Part shown: positions 44,245 through 52,731 of the stretch, piece after piece
Position numbering within the stretch: position 1 is the stretch's first letter
Layout: each line of letters starts with the position of its first letter
NCBI GenBank assembly: GCA_964551835.1
Contig: CAZKEM010000094.1
Location: 16,043-80,042, forward strand
Direction of reading: 5' to 3'
Origin: JAHDCC01 sp964551835
Lineage (GTDB): Bacteria; Actinomycetota; Acidimicrobiia; Acidimicrobiales; SZUA-35
DNA: 64,000 nucleotides
Program-made: the position numbers and the translations under genes
The notes under the pieces: model-generated
Seen by the model: the letters and a program-made list of their open reading frames with translations, nothing else
Databases searched by the model: none
What the model was told of the DNA's origin: nothing

Positions 44245-44748
44245 GTGTCCAAGCAGATAAATGCGGTAGTCCGAAACGCAACAGAAACCCAAGAACTGGC
44301 ATCGGGGCTGGCCCAACTCGTCAGCGTCGGTGACCTCCTGGTTCTCTTAGGAGACCTTGGAGCTGGCAAGACGTGCTTCACCCAAGGACTTGCCCGCGGG
44401 CTCGACATAGCAGAAAGAGTGACCAGCCCGACCTTTACCTTGGCCAACCGCTATGAAGGCCGTCTAATCTTAAACCACCTAGACGTCTACCGGTTGAGCG
44501 GAGCGGCGGAAACCCTAGACCTAGACCTATACGAAATGGCTGAGGAAGGCGTCACGGTAATCGAGTGGGGGCACAACATCAGTGGAGTGTTGGCCGAATC
44601 TCGACTCGAAATCGAGTTCACGTATCTTGACGACACGTCTGAGACCGCCCAAGAATGCCGCCATATCAAATTGACTGTGGTTGGCGACGGTTGGGGCGAA
44701 CGAACCGCCGACCTTGAATCGGTACTCGAACCCTGGCGGCAGAAATGA
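44245..44748 (+). CDS. tsaE: tRNA t6A37 biosynthesis ATPase TsaE
   Basis: ATPase of the TsaBDE complex that makes threonylcarbamoyladenosine at tRNA position 37. The GTG at 44245 gives 167 residues; the frame from 44149 adds an unlikely leader. NATETQELASGLAQ, Walker A LLGDLGAGKTCFTQGLARGL, VTSPTFTLANRY, HLDVYRLSG and VTVIEWGHNI are all TsaE landmarks. ATGA overlaps tsaB. Confidence 0.94.
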   Translation: MSKQINAVVRNATETQELASGLAQLVSVGDLLVLLGDLGAGKTCFTQGLARGLDIAERVTSPTFTLANRYEGRLILNHLDVYRLSGAAETLDLDLYEMAEEGVTVIEWGHNISGVLAESRLEIEFTYLDDTSETAQECRHIKLTVVGDGWGERTADLESVLEPWRQK

Positions 44749-45407
44749 TCAGTCTCGCAGTGACAACATCGACGGCGACCGTTGGGGTGGCCGTCGGCGA
44801 CGAAGACCAGATACTTGGGTTCGAACAGGAAGTCACCGATCGACGACATGCCGAAGAACTCACGCCCATGATTCGGCGAGTCTTGCAAACCGCGTCGGTG
44901 TCGATGTCTGAGATCTCCCGCTTTGTGGTCGATGTCGGGCCAGGACGGTTCACGGGGCTGCGGGTTGGGTTGGCTACGGTTCGCACACTAGCCTTCGCGC
45001 TCGACAAAAAGGTAGTGCCGTTGACCAGTCTAGAAATCTTGGCGTTCGCCCAAGACGAAGCATCGGTTCTGGTATCGATAGACGCTCGTCGAGGCGAAGT
45101 CTTCCAACAACACTTTGTCGACAACGTCGCTCAAGGTGACCCCAAGGTTGGCGCTCCGGAAAAGCTGGCACCGCCGTTGGATGGCAATGGACTGGTGGTG
45201 GTTGGAGATGGCGTTGACCGGTACCCAGAGATATACCGAGATTCGGGTTTGGCGGGCCGTCAGGTTCAGGCCGACGAGATGCTCCGGTTAGCTGGGAAAC
45301 GAGTTGCCGTCTCAGGCGTCGAAATAGAACCCATGTACCTGCGTGAACCTGACGCCAACCCCAACGTTAAGACCCGGCCTCGGGTACCGCAGTCAGAAAT
45401 TACTTAA
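44745..45407 (+). CDS. tsaB: tRNA t6A37 biosynthesis protein TsaB
   Basis: Inactive Kae1/Gcp homologue that forms the core dimer with TsaD. LAVTTSTATVGVAVGD, RRHAEELTPMIRRVL and VDVGPGRFTGLRVGLATVRT are the family motifs. 220 residues, normal length. It is translationally coupled to tsaE. tsaD and rimI, which often follow, are absent; the gene instead converges with the next one, overlapping it by 8 bases. Confidence 0.94.
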   Translation: MISLAVTTSTATVGVAVGDEDQILGFEQEVTDRRHAEELTPMIRRVLQTASVSMSEISRFVVDVGPGRFTGLRVGLATVRTLAFALDKKVVPLTSLEILAFAQDEASVLVSIDARRGEVFQQHFVDNVAQGDPKVGAPEKLAPPLDGNGLVVVGDGVDRYPEIYRDSGLAGRQVQADEMLRLAGKRVAVSGVEIEPMYLREPDANPNVKTRPRVPQSEIT

Positions 45408-46116
45408 ACCAACTTCCCTCGGGCCAGAGTCGGGTGAAGAATTTGGTGTAGGTGGCAGGGTCGCTAATCACTTGGAGAAACTCTTCAGTGGGTGCGCTTG
45501 CGACAAACAACAGCACCGCTGTGCCATAAAGGGCGGCAGTGCCTAACGGGTTCGATACGTCCCCCAGGGAAAGCGCCGATCCGAACGATTTCTTGATTTT
45601 CGCACCCAACAAATTGACGCTGTATAACTCGTCCAAAACCAGATGGGTCAACACCCCGATTGCCAAGAAAGAGGCGTAAAACCATGATCGCAGAGGGTCG
45701 AGACCAAAACTGTGGTGCGTGATAAGCCCGGCGGTCAAACCGAAACAGGCGGTTGCTGGCAAGGAGTGAAAAAGGCCGCGGTGTGTGGTCAACCGCCCGA
45801 AAAGTTCAAACCCAACCTTGAACACCGTGTAGGTTCCAACCGCGAGGAGAGTCAGTTCGACTACCGAGTACGTGGACGCAAAGTTCAATACGACAAGCAA
45901 GGTTCCCACCGTCGACAAAATTCGCTGCGCCACCCGAAGCGGGATAGAGGTCTCCGAATCGAGGTCAGGCAATAGCCCCCCAACGATGCCAGCTCCGAAA
46001 TACCCGATCGTGTCGCCCGTTGTCGTTGCTGCCCCGGTGGTGGTCGTAGCCAAGGTGGTCGCGGCCGCTCCAGTGACGAGGGTTGCTCCGATCAAATGAG
46101 TCTTAAAGTCCGCCAT
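45400..46116 (-). CDS. YdjM-family (DUF457) membrane-bound hydrolase-like protein
   Basis: Integral membrane protein of 238 residues with at least four spans. The ATG at 46116 has GGAGGAG 6 bases upstream; the frame to 46212 is over-long. Conserved polar sites are FKTHLIGATLVTG, GGLLPDLDSETS, TTHRGLFHSLPAT and HLVLDELYSVNLLG, forming the His/Asp set that places it in the LexA-binding/metal-dependent hydrolase-like family. The substrate is not known for the family. Confidence 0.87.
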   Translation of the reverse strand: MADFKTHLIGATLVTGAAATTLATTTTGAATTTGDTIGYFGAGIVGGLLPDLDSETSIPLRVAQRILSTVGTLLVVLNFASTYSVVELTLLAVGTYTVFKVGFELFGRLTTHRGLFHSLPATACFGLTAGLITHHSFGLDPLRSWFYASFLAIGVLTHLVLDELYSVNLLGAKIKKSFGSALSLGDVSNPLGTAALYGTAVLLFVASAPTEEFLQVISDPATYTKFFTRLWPEGSWFK

Positions 46117-46250
46117 TTCGGCTCCTCCGGTAAGCGTGCCAGGACGTCCCGAATATAGCGGAACAATGACCGAGCTTGGCTTGAACACAGGGGGTTCAAA
46201 TAAACAATCCATTAAACTCGAGGCGTTCGTGTCGAAGTGGCATTCGGCAC

Positions 46251-47696
46251 GTGTTCACTGGGAGGATGGTCCGAACTTCACTTGTAATCCTAGTACTGGT
46301 TAGTTTGATCGCTGCTGGCTGTTCCAGTTCGTCGCGTAATACCGCTGCATCGGGTGGCGACGGCGACTCACCCGACACTACAGCCGGCCCAAATCCTGCC
46401 GACGCTGTCGATCGATCTATCGAACGGTTTGGCGCTGCGCCGGAAACGCCAGAAGGAGACCTCGCACCCGAAGTCAAAGCGGCGGCTGACGCGTTGTTTG
46501 CCCGGGTCGAAGGAGAAGATGTTTTTACCGACGAGGACGCAGCCAATCTGGAGATAATCTCAGTTTCGGGCGACCCACGGATGGCGTGGTTGTTGAGCGA
46601 CATGCTTAGATTGACGCGCACCGCCGCCCTCATTGAAGACATATCTATCGGAGCCGAAAAATTGATCGGCATCGACATCACCAACGCTGACTCTCGCTGG
46701 GGTGAGTTGACCGACCACCTGATCGCTTGGGACACGCCAGCTCCACCGAGCTACCTTGAGTACAAACGAAATCTGTATATTCGGATCGTTCCTGAATGGG
46801 AACCACTTTTCGAAGATGGTCGCGACATCGATTGGCGTCATCTTTCATGGGGAGGTGTCGGCATCGATGACACCCCGTACGACAAGACCGATGTTACTTG
46901 CGGGCAATGTATCCCAGCAGTCGACAACCCGGACACTGTCGAAGTCGACGACGCCGACCACTTAGTTGACGAATCAATCGTGTTTGGGGTCGAAATAAAC
47001 GGCGAAGCACGAGCCTATCCTCGTTCGATGATGGAAGTCAGAGAAATGGTCAACGACACCCTAGGAGGGCGTGATATCGGCATGCCATACTGCACGCTTT
47101 GTGGGTCGGCCCAAGTCTATTTCACAGACAAAATGCCAGATGGTATCGAACGGCCTGTTCTGCGAACCTCTGGGCTTCTCATCCGATCTAACAAGGTTAT
47201 GTACGACATTCAAAGCGGGTCTGTGTTCGACACGTTCCTCGGTTCGGCGGTTACCGGCCCGCTCGCCGACAAAGGTATCGTGCTTGAACAGCACACGGTT
47301 ACGACGACAACATGGGGTGAGTGGAAAGCCGAGCATCCAGACACGACGGTTCTGGCCGCCAACGTAGGGTTCGGGCGCAATCCCAACTTTAGAAACACTC
47401 GGGACGCTGAAGGACCCATCTTTCCGATCGGTGACCTCGACCAACGCCTAGGTGTTCACGACGACGTTGTCGGCGTCATTACCGAAGCTGACACTCCGGT
47501 AGCCTTCCCTGTCGACGAAGCCCAGAAGACCTTAGAAGATGGTGGAACCGTCGTCTTTGAAGGAGTTGAACTTCGAGCCGAGGCGGGCGGCCTAGTGGCC
47601 TATGCAGAAGGCACCGATGACGTGATCGTAAGCCATCAGGCCTTCTGGTTCGCATGGTCTCAGTTCTACGCCAACACCGAAGTATGGACTGGTTAG
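46251..47696 (+). CDS. DUF3179 lipoprotein
   Basis: 481 residues with an N-terminal lipoprotein signal (LVILVLVSLIAAGC). The body holds the DUF3179 hallmark MPYCTLCGSAQVYF near 280 with its two close Cys, then VLRTSGLLIRSNKVMYDI and SVFDTFLGSAVTGPL. A second CxxC (DVTCGQCIP) lies near 218. The two Cys pairs suggest metal or haem binding outside the cell, but the family's role is not established. GTG at 46251 is used; an ATG at 46266 is equally compatible with the signal peptide. It overlaps the convergent DUF1501 gene by 4 bases. Confidence 0.85.
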   Translation: MFTGRMVRTSLVILVLVSLIAAGCSSSSRNTAASGGDGDSPDTTAGPNPADAVDRSIERFGAAPETPEGDLAPEVKAAADALFARVEGEDVFTDEDAANLEIISVSGDPRMAWLLSDMLRLTRTAALIEDISIGAEKLIGIDITNADSRWGELTDHLIAWDTPAPPSYLEYKRNLYIRIVPEWEPLFEDGRDIDWRHLSWGGVGIDDTPYDKTDVTCGQCIPAVDNPDTVEVDDADHLVDESIVFGVEINGEARAYPRSMMEVREMVNDTLGGRDIGMPYCTLCGSAQVYFTDKMPDGIERPVLRTSGLLIRSNKVMYDIQSGSVFDTFLGSAVTGPLADKGIVLEQHTVTTTTWGEWKAEHPDTTVLAANVGFGRNPNFRNTRDAEGPIFPIGDLDQRLGVHDDVVGVITEADTPVAFPVDEAQKTLEDGGTVVFEGVELRAEAGGLVAYAEGTDDVIVSHQAFWFAWSQFYANTEVWTG

Positions 47697-49705
47697 CTCT
47701 CGTAAAGCTTGTCGACTTTCACTCGGAATTCTTCGGAATTCGAGAACCCGATCATAATCTGGCCTCGAGTCCATCCCGCCTGTAGTTGAGCTATCCAATG
47801 GGCACGACCGCGGGCGTCGGGGGTGCGGTCAAGGACATTGTCGTAGACCAAATCTACGAACTGTTCGTCGCTGATCGATCCATACCGGGTCTTGAACTCC
47901 GGAGATTCGGCGAAGCCTTCGGCCACTTCAGCCAACGGAATCTCCATATTTATCCAGTCGTGCAGGCCTTTGGTATCCGGCTTGCGAACAAAGAACGCTC
48001 GGTAAAGCCGACCGATATTGCTTTGTTCTTCGAACTCGAGAAGCTTCGATGCGGTTTTGGCTTGGAACTCGGCGGACTGAGAGAAGTGGGTCATCACTGT
48101 CCCGCGTGTCATGCCCTCGTTTAGACTGGTAGTCCAGCCGGCTTTGCCTTGACTGTCGGGGGCTCGATCGAGAACGTTCCGGTAAATCAGGTCTACGAAG
48201 TCGCTGTTGTTGAGTGAACCGTAGGTGTCTTTAAATTCGGGCGACCCGGCAAAGAATGAAGCGATCGACGCAAGGTCTTGTCCAGATTTTCGGGCTTGGA
48301 TCCAGCCGAGTTCGCCAGCTTCGTCTGGGCGACGGTTAAAGAAGGCTAGGTAGAGGCGCCCTATTTGACGTTTCAGGTCGACCATCGAAGTTGGCGATAC
48401 CGGGGTAGGTGTGGGTTTGCCGGAATCAACCGGGTTGTCGCCCGGAGCATTCAAAAAGCCGATGTCGCCGAATTCTTGCCCCAATATGGCGTTGCTATCT
48501 CCACCGAGCCAGGTGTTGACGACGTTGGAAACAACGTGCCTATGGTCGACGTGGACCTTCATATTCCCATGCTTGTCTAGGTCGGTAAGTGACGGTTGAT
48601 GGCCGTATTGTCCACCTTTGACCGAGGATCCGATTGCGAACACCGTGTTTGCCGTTCCGTGGTCGGTCCCCGCACTGCCGTTTGCTTTGACCCGCCGCCC
48701 GAATTCGCTGACGCCGAGTAGAAGTGTTTGTTTCTCGCGTTCGGCCTGCAACGTCGAGTAGAACTCTTTCAAACCAGTTTCGATCTCGGTCATACGTGTG
48801 TTGTGCATCTCTGCTTGACCCGAGTGCGAATCGAAATCTCCGAAGACAATTGAGATGATCCGGATACCGAGGTTGGAATTTATCAGACGCGCCGCTAGTC
48901 GTAGTTTGGTGACAACGTCCGCTTCATCCAACGGGCCTTCGACGAATGCCGAGAGTTGGCTTGACAAATCGACCGAACGTGACAGAACTTGGCCAGCGAG
49001 TTGTTGAACCGGACGGGATCCGCCAGCGAGCTGACCCATCTTTTGAAGAGCGTCGTACTGGAGTTGAGGATGAGCCGATCCCATATTTGGGTAAAGGCTG
49101 GAGTCTCTACGAGGAACCGCTATAGCGTTTTGACGTTCGCCCTTGACCACCAGCGGGACAGTCGTCCCGAGCGAAACGCTGTTGAACGGATCGCTTTGGC
49201 TAAGTTGGTCGACATAACGACCGGCCCAGCCACTTCTTAACGCAGAAGTGTGTCCCTGCATGACTCGCGCCATTGACGTGAAGTGGCTCAAGTCGTTGAG
49301 TCGAGTTTCCCCGACGCCGTCTATTAAGGCCACATCCCCAGCATCCCATTTGGATTTCATGAACCCGAGCCGACTATTGAAACCTCGATCGTTGGAGAAT
49401 GGAAGCGTTTCTTCTGGACCGAAGGCTAACCCACCTCGGGCCGAACGGTAGGCTCCATCATTGAACGGGATAAACGTGTTGAGACCGTCGTTCCCGCCGC
49501 CCATGGTTAGAAGGACAAGGACGCCTTCACCTGGGGTCAAGGGACTCGCTGCTGCTTCGAACTTGCCCATCCACGCTGGCATCGACAGGACGCTAGCGCC
49601 AGCGGCGACTGCCATTAAGAACGATCGGCGTTGTACCGTTAACGGGCTTTGGTCGGCCGGGCTTGACAATGTTTGTAGAACCTCGGATGTGCTCGGTTCA
49701 TACAT
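47693..49705 (-). CDS. DUF1501 secreted protein with two DUF4214 repeats
   Basis: Tat-exported protein: QRRSFLMAVAAGASVL near 25 approximates the twin-Arg signal. The DUF1501 (sulfatase-like fold) domain spans about 55-440, with LTMGGGNDGLNTFIP, DFDSHSGQAEMHNTR, GVSEFGRRVKANGSAGTDHG and HVDHRHVVSNVVN giving metal-site-like residues. After a Pro-rich linker, two about 110-residue DUF4214 units follow (RLYLAFFNRRPDEAGELGWI, RLYRAFFVRKPDTKGLHDW), each with an NVLDRxPD motif. The start shares one base with the DUF1800 stop. Confidence 0.9.
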   Translation of the reverse strand: MYEPSTSEVLQTLSSPADQSPLTVQRRSFLMAVAAGASVLSMPAWMGKFEAAASPLTPGEGVLVLLTMGGGNDGLNTFIPFNDGAYRSARGGLAFGPEETLPFSNDRGFNSRLGFMKSKWDAGDVALIDGVGETRLNDLSHFTSMARVMQGHTSALRSGWAGRYVDQLSQSDPFNSVSLGTTVPLVVKGERQNAIAVPRRDSSLYPNMGSAHPQLQYDALQKMGQLAGGSRPVQQLAGQVLSRSVDLSSQLSAFVEGPLDEADVVTKLRLAARLINSNLGIRIISIVFGDFDSHSGQAEMHNTRMTEIETGLKEFYSTLQAEREKQTLLLGVSEFGRRVKANGSAGTDHGTANTVFAIGSSVKGGQYGHQPSLTDLDKHGNMKVHVDHRHVVSNVVNTWLGGDSNAILGQEFGDIGFLNAPGDNPVDSGKPTPTPVSPTSMVDLKRQIGRLYLAFFNRRPDEAGELGWIQARKSGQDLASIASFFAGSPEFKDTYGSLNNSDFVDLIYRNVLDRAPDSQGKAGWTTSLNEGMTRGTVMTHFSQSAEFQAKTASKLLEFEEQSNIGRLYRAFFVRKPDTKGLHDWINMEIPLAEVAEGFAESPEFKTRYGSISDEQFVDLVYDNVLDRTPDARGRAHWIAQLQAGWTRGQIMIGFSNSEEFRVKVDKLYES

Positions 49706-50970
49706 TACGCCACCGCCATTTCAGGGGAGAGAAGAGTCAGGTAGATGATTCCTGATTTCTTGTGGTAGGGGTTGGATTCCGACTGGGCAAAGTCGGTCAG
49801 AATAGTTCGGAGTTCGTTGCTTATTTCACCAACGTCGAGATAGTTGAGGCAAGCGTTCACTACGGCTGCGTCCGACTGGCCATCCGTCGAAGGCGTATCG
49901 CCTCGGTCCATCACCTTCCACTTAATATTGTTGACAAATCTGCCTTTGGCCCAGATCGCCGATTCTGTCAGCCAAGCTTCGTTCTGGTGCCAGCCCGAAA
50001 CGTTTGGTGGAGCGTACGGTTCCTGGCCCATATCGTCGAGCATCCATAGCGGCCTCTGGACCGAAAACTGGAATTTGGCGTGTCTGAACGAAGCGACAGC
50101 GTACTCGATTGGACCTCGAACGATTCCTTGTTTTGCTTGAGGGGACAGAAATTCGGGGTGCATAAGAATGGCTCGAACCGCTTCTCGAATGTTCAAACCA
50201 GAACTTCGGTAGGTGGAAGCAATGTCGGACACGACTCGATCGCCCGGATTTGGATACGCGAAGAACGACCAAAGTTTCCTAGCGACGAATTTGCTATGCG
50301 CGTCGGCCGTCCGGCCATAGAGGAGTTCCTTGATGACGTCATGTCCTCGAAGGTTTCCTGTTCGACCAAGAAACGTTTTGCTGCCACCGTCGTGGAGCGA
50401 AGGCTTGAATACGTACTGATAGTCAGACGAGATAGTCTCTCCCGTCCACGCTCTGGCTGATTCCTTGACGTCCTCTTCGGAATACTGACCTACGCCAACG
50501 GTAAACAACTCCATTAGCTCGCGGGAGAAGTTCTCGTTCGGGCTACCAGCGTGGTTACGAAAGTTATCGAGGTAGACGAGCATTGCCGGATCGAGACTGA
50601 CATCGACAATTAGGTCTTCGAATTTCCCGAGACCTTTCCGGCGAAGTATCTGGTTTTGGTCGAACATCGATTCGTGTCGACCGACTTTATACAGCGAACT
50701 GCAGAGGGTGCCGTGCCAGAAAAGAACGATCTTCTCGCTCAACTGGTTTGGTCTCTCGCGGGCACGGTCGAGCCAATAGTTGGTCATGTCGTTATAGGCG
50801 TCCCAGGAATTGGGGATGCTTGGGTCGGGGGCTAGCGGCGTTGGGGTAGCATCAACGATGTCGTTGACAGCCTGCGGCCAGCTCTTTCCTTGAACAGCTT
50901 CGATTTCGGAGTGAGGTGCTCCGAAACCTGTTCGCGAAAGTAGGTGTCTCGTATCTAGATAAGATGGCAT
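49705..50970 (-). CDS. DUF1800 family protein
   Basis: Partner of the DUF1501 gene, as in many bacteria. 421 residues with HLLSRTGFGAPHSEIEAVQG, KIVLFWHGTLCSSLYKVG, NENFSRELMELFTVGVGQYS, VARKLWSFFAYPNPGD and PPNVSGWHQNEAWLT, which mark the family. It lacks a clear signal peptide and may be exported with its partner. It is divergent from the aminotransferase gene; the 144-base gap must hold both promoters. Function of the pair unknown. Confidence 0.92.
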   Translation of the reverse strand: MPSYLDTRHLLSRTGFGAPHSEIEAVQGKSWPQAVNDIVDATPTPLAPDPSIPNSWDAYNDMTNYWLDRARERPNQLSEKIVLFWHGTLCSSLYKVGRHESMFDQNQILRRKGLGKFEDLIVDVSLDPAMLVYLDNFRNHAGSPNENFSRELMELFTVGVGQYSEEDVKESARAWTGETISSDYQYVFKPSLHDGGSKTFLGRTGNLRGHDVIKELLYGRTADAHSKFVARKLWSFFAYPNPGDRVVSDIASTYRSSGLNIREAVRAILMHPEFLSPQAKQGIVRGPIEYAVASFRHAKFQFSVQRPLWMLDDMGQEPYAPPNVSGWHQNEAWLTESAIWAKGRFVNNIKWKVMDRGDTPSTDGQSDAAVVNACLNYLDVGEISNELRTILTDFAQSESNPYHKKSGIIYLTLLSPEMAVA

Positions 50971-51114
50971 GGTAATAAGGACATCGAACTGTTACATCAG
51001 ATTCTTAAGGAACTTGGCGCCTCTGCCGACTAACCCCAGCTAGGACGCTTGTTCCAGAATCAACAAGAAGTGCCAAATGCAAGAAACTAGATCATGCCAA
51101 GAAGAAATTAGACA

Positions 51115-52308
51115 ATGTTTGAATCGTTAGATCGGCTGCCCCGTGACCCAATCCTTGGCCTTAGTCAAGCCTTCAGAGATGAACTCGCCCCCGAAAAGGT
51201 CGATCTAGGAGTCGGCGTTTATCGCGACGATACCGGCGGCAGCCCAATATTTTCTGCAGTTAAGGCAGCGGAGTCAGACCTATTGGCTGATCAAAAAACG
51301 AAGGCTTACGTATCGCAAGCCGGCGACCCGGTGTTTCTTGAATCAATGGCCAAGCTCATCGTTGGTGATGAACTGTTTGGGTCGCACCGAGATCGACTAG
51401 TTTCGTTGACATCGGTCGGCGGGTCGGGGGCAATTCGTTTAGCTGCGGAAGTAGCGCTCGCAGCTAAACCGGACACCAAAGCCTGGGTTTGCAAACCAAC
51501 GTGGGCTCACCATCTTCCGTTGCTGGCCGGTGCTGGAATGCAGGTTGAGGAATACGGCTACTACGACGACCGAGCAGGAACCGTCAACTTCGACAAGATG
51601 ATGGCGGACTTGGCACACGCTAAGGCAGGCGACCTCGTTGTTCTTCAGGTGTCTTGTCATAACCCAACTGGAGCGGACCTGTCGCAGAGCCAGTGGAGCG
51701 AGGTTGTCGACCTTGCCGCAAGACGTGGATTTGTTCCTCTTCTTGACATTGCCTACCAAGGGTTCGGTGACTCGTTAGACGAGGACGCGTTTGCTATTCG
51801 GCTCGCCATTTCTCAACTACCTGAACTGATCGTTGCCAATTCATGCGCCAAGAATTTTGGGCTCTACCGAGAACGGCCAGGCATGCTCCTGATTCAGGGT
51901 AGAACGGCCGACGAGGCCCAAGCCGCGGGTAGTCATGTTTTGACCAACGCACGTCGAACCTATAGCATGCCGGGGTACCACGGTCCCGCGATTGTCGGTC
52001 AGCTTCTAAGCGACGAAACGTTGCGGTCGACCTGGACGAGCGAACTGACGGCGGCTAGAACTCGGGTTTCGACGTTGCGTAAGATGTTCGCAACCGAGTT
52101 GAACAATGCCCAGAGCCGGACAGACTACTCTTTCCTAGCCGACCAAAAAGGAATGTTCTCCCTCCTTGGGCTTGACAAGAGCCAGATCAAGCGCTTGCGA
52201 GAAGACCACAGTATTTACATGCTCGGGAACTCGCGCGCGAACATTGCAGGTCTGACCCCTGACAATATCGAGTACGTCGTTAGGTCAGTGGTCTCGGTCA
52301 CGAGCTGA
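51115..52308 (+). CDS. Aspartate/aromatic aminotransferase (class I)
   Basis: PLP-dependent transaminase of the AspC/TyrB branch, 397 residues. FESLDRLPRDPILGLSQAFR and KVDLGVGVYRDDTGG are typical of this subgroup; LQVSCHNPTGADLS, PLLDIAYQGFGDSLDEDAF and ANSCAKNFGLYRERPGML (PLP lysine) complete the site. The expected reaction moves the amino group between aspartate or aromatic amino acids and 2-oxoglutarate. It lies upstream of the nitrite reductase genes, in keeping with nitrogen assimilation. Confidence 0.93.
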   Translation: MFESLDRLPRDPILGLSQAFRDELAPEKVDLGVGVYRDDTGGSPIFSAVKAAESDLLADQKTKAYVSQAGDPVFLESMAKLIVGDELFGSHRDRLVSLTSVGGSGAIRLAAEVALAAKPDTKAWVCKPTWAHHLPLLAGAGMQVEEYGYYDDRAGTVNFDKMMADLAHAKAGDLVVLQVSCHNPTGADLSQSQWSEVVDLAARRGFVPLLDIAYQGFGDSLDEDAFAIRLAISQLPELIVANSCAKNFGLYRERPGMLLIQGRTADEAQAAGSHVLTNARRTYSMPGYHGPAIVGQLLSDETLRSTWTSELTAARTRVSTLRKMFATELNNAQSRTDYSFLADQKGMFSLLGLDKSQIKRLREDHSIYMLGNSRANIAGLTPDNIEYVVRSVVSVTS

Positions 52309-52731
52309 GGAAATACAGCCGACGCGTGACGCCGGGATACTTCTTATCTGGATCCAGGGACTTTTCGCCTGACGGTTTTCTTGTCTGCCTAGCCGTAGCC
52401 GAATACCAACTAGTGGCCCGCGGACGCACCGCGTTACTAGATGGCATCGGACGGGGTATCAACGAAACGCCAGCAAGATTTCTCGTATGCGTCGACAAGC
52501 TCGCGATGGGGAGCAAGTGGTAAACGAATACACCGATGAAGAACGTGAGGCGATGGAATAACCGCCCAGCTATGGGGTTTCGCTAGCAGTCGACGCATGC
52601 GATGAGGGAAAGCCCCGGTGTCGCTGCCGCCTGAGTTCTCACAGACAAACCGACTAGCTGTGAGGGGAGTGAAACCCAATGAACATGCTCTACGAACACG
52701 ACGAAAATATCCGACTGGTTTAGTGGTAGGC
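52309..52731 (+). other. Leader region before nirB
   Basis: About 420 bases without a supported gene. A 65-codon frame (52326-52523) and an overlapping short frame (around 52488-52560) have no ribosome-binding site or recognisable product. A hairpin pairs CTCACAG (52638-52644) with CTGTGAG (52658-52664). The nirB operon promoter probably lies here, but no clear -10/-35 was found. Confidence 0.45.
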
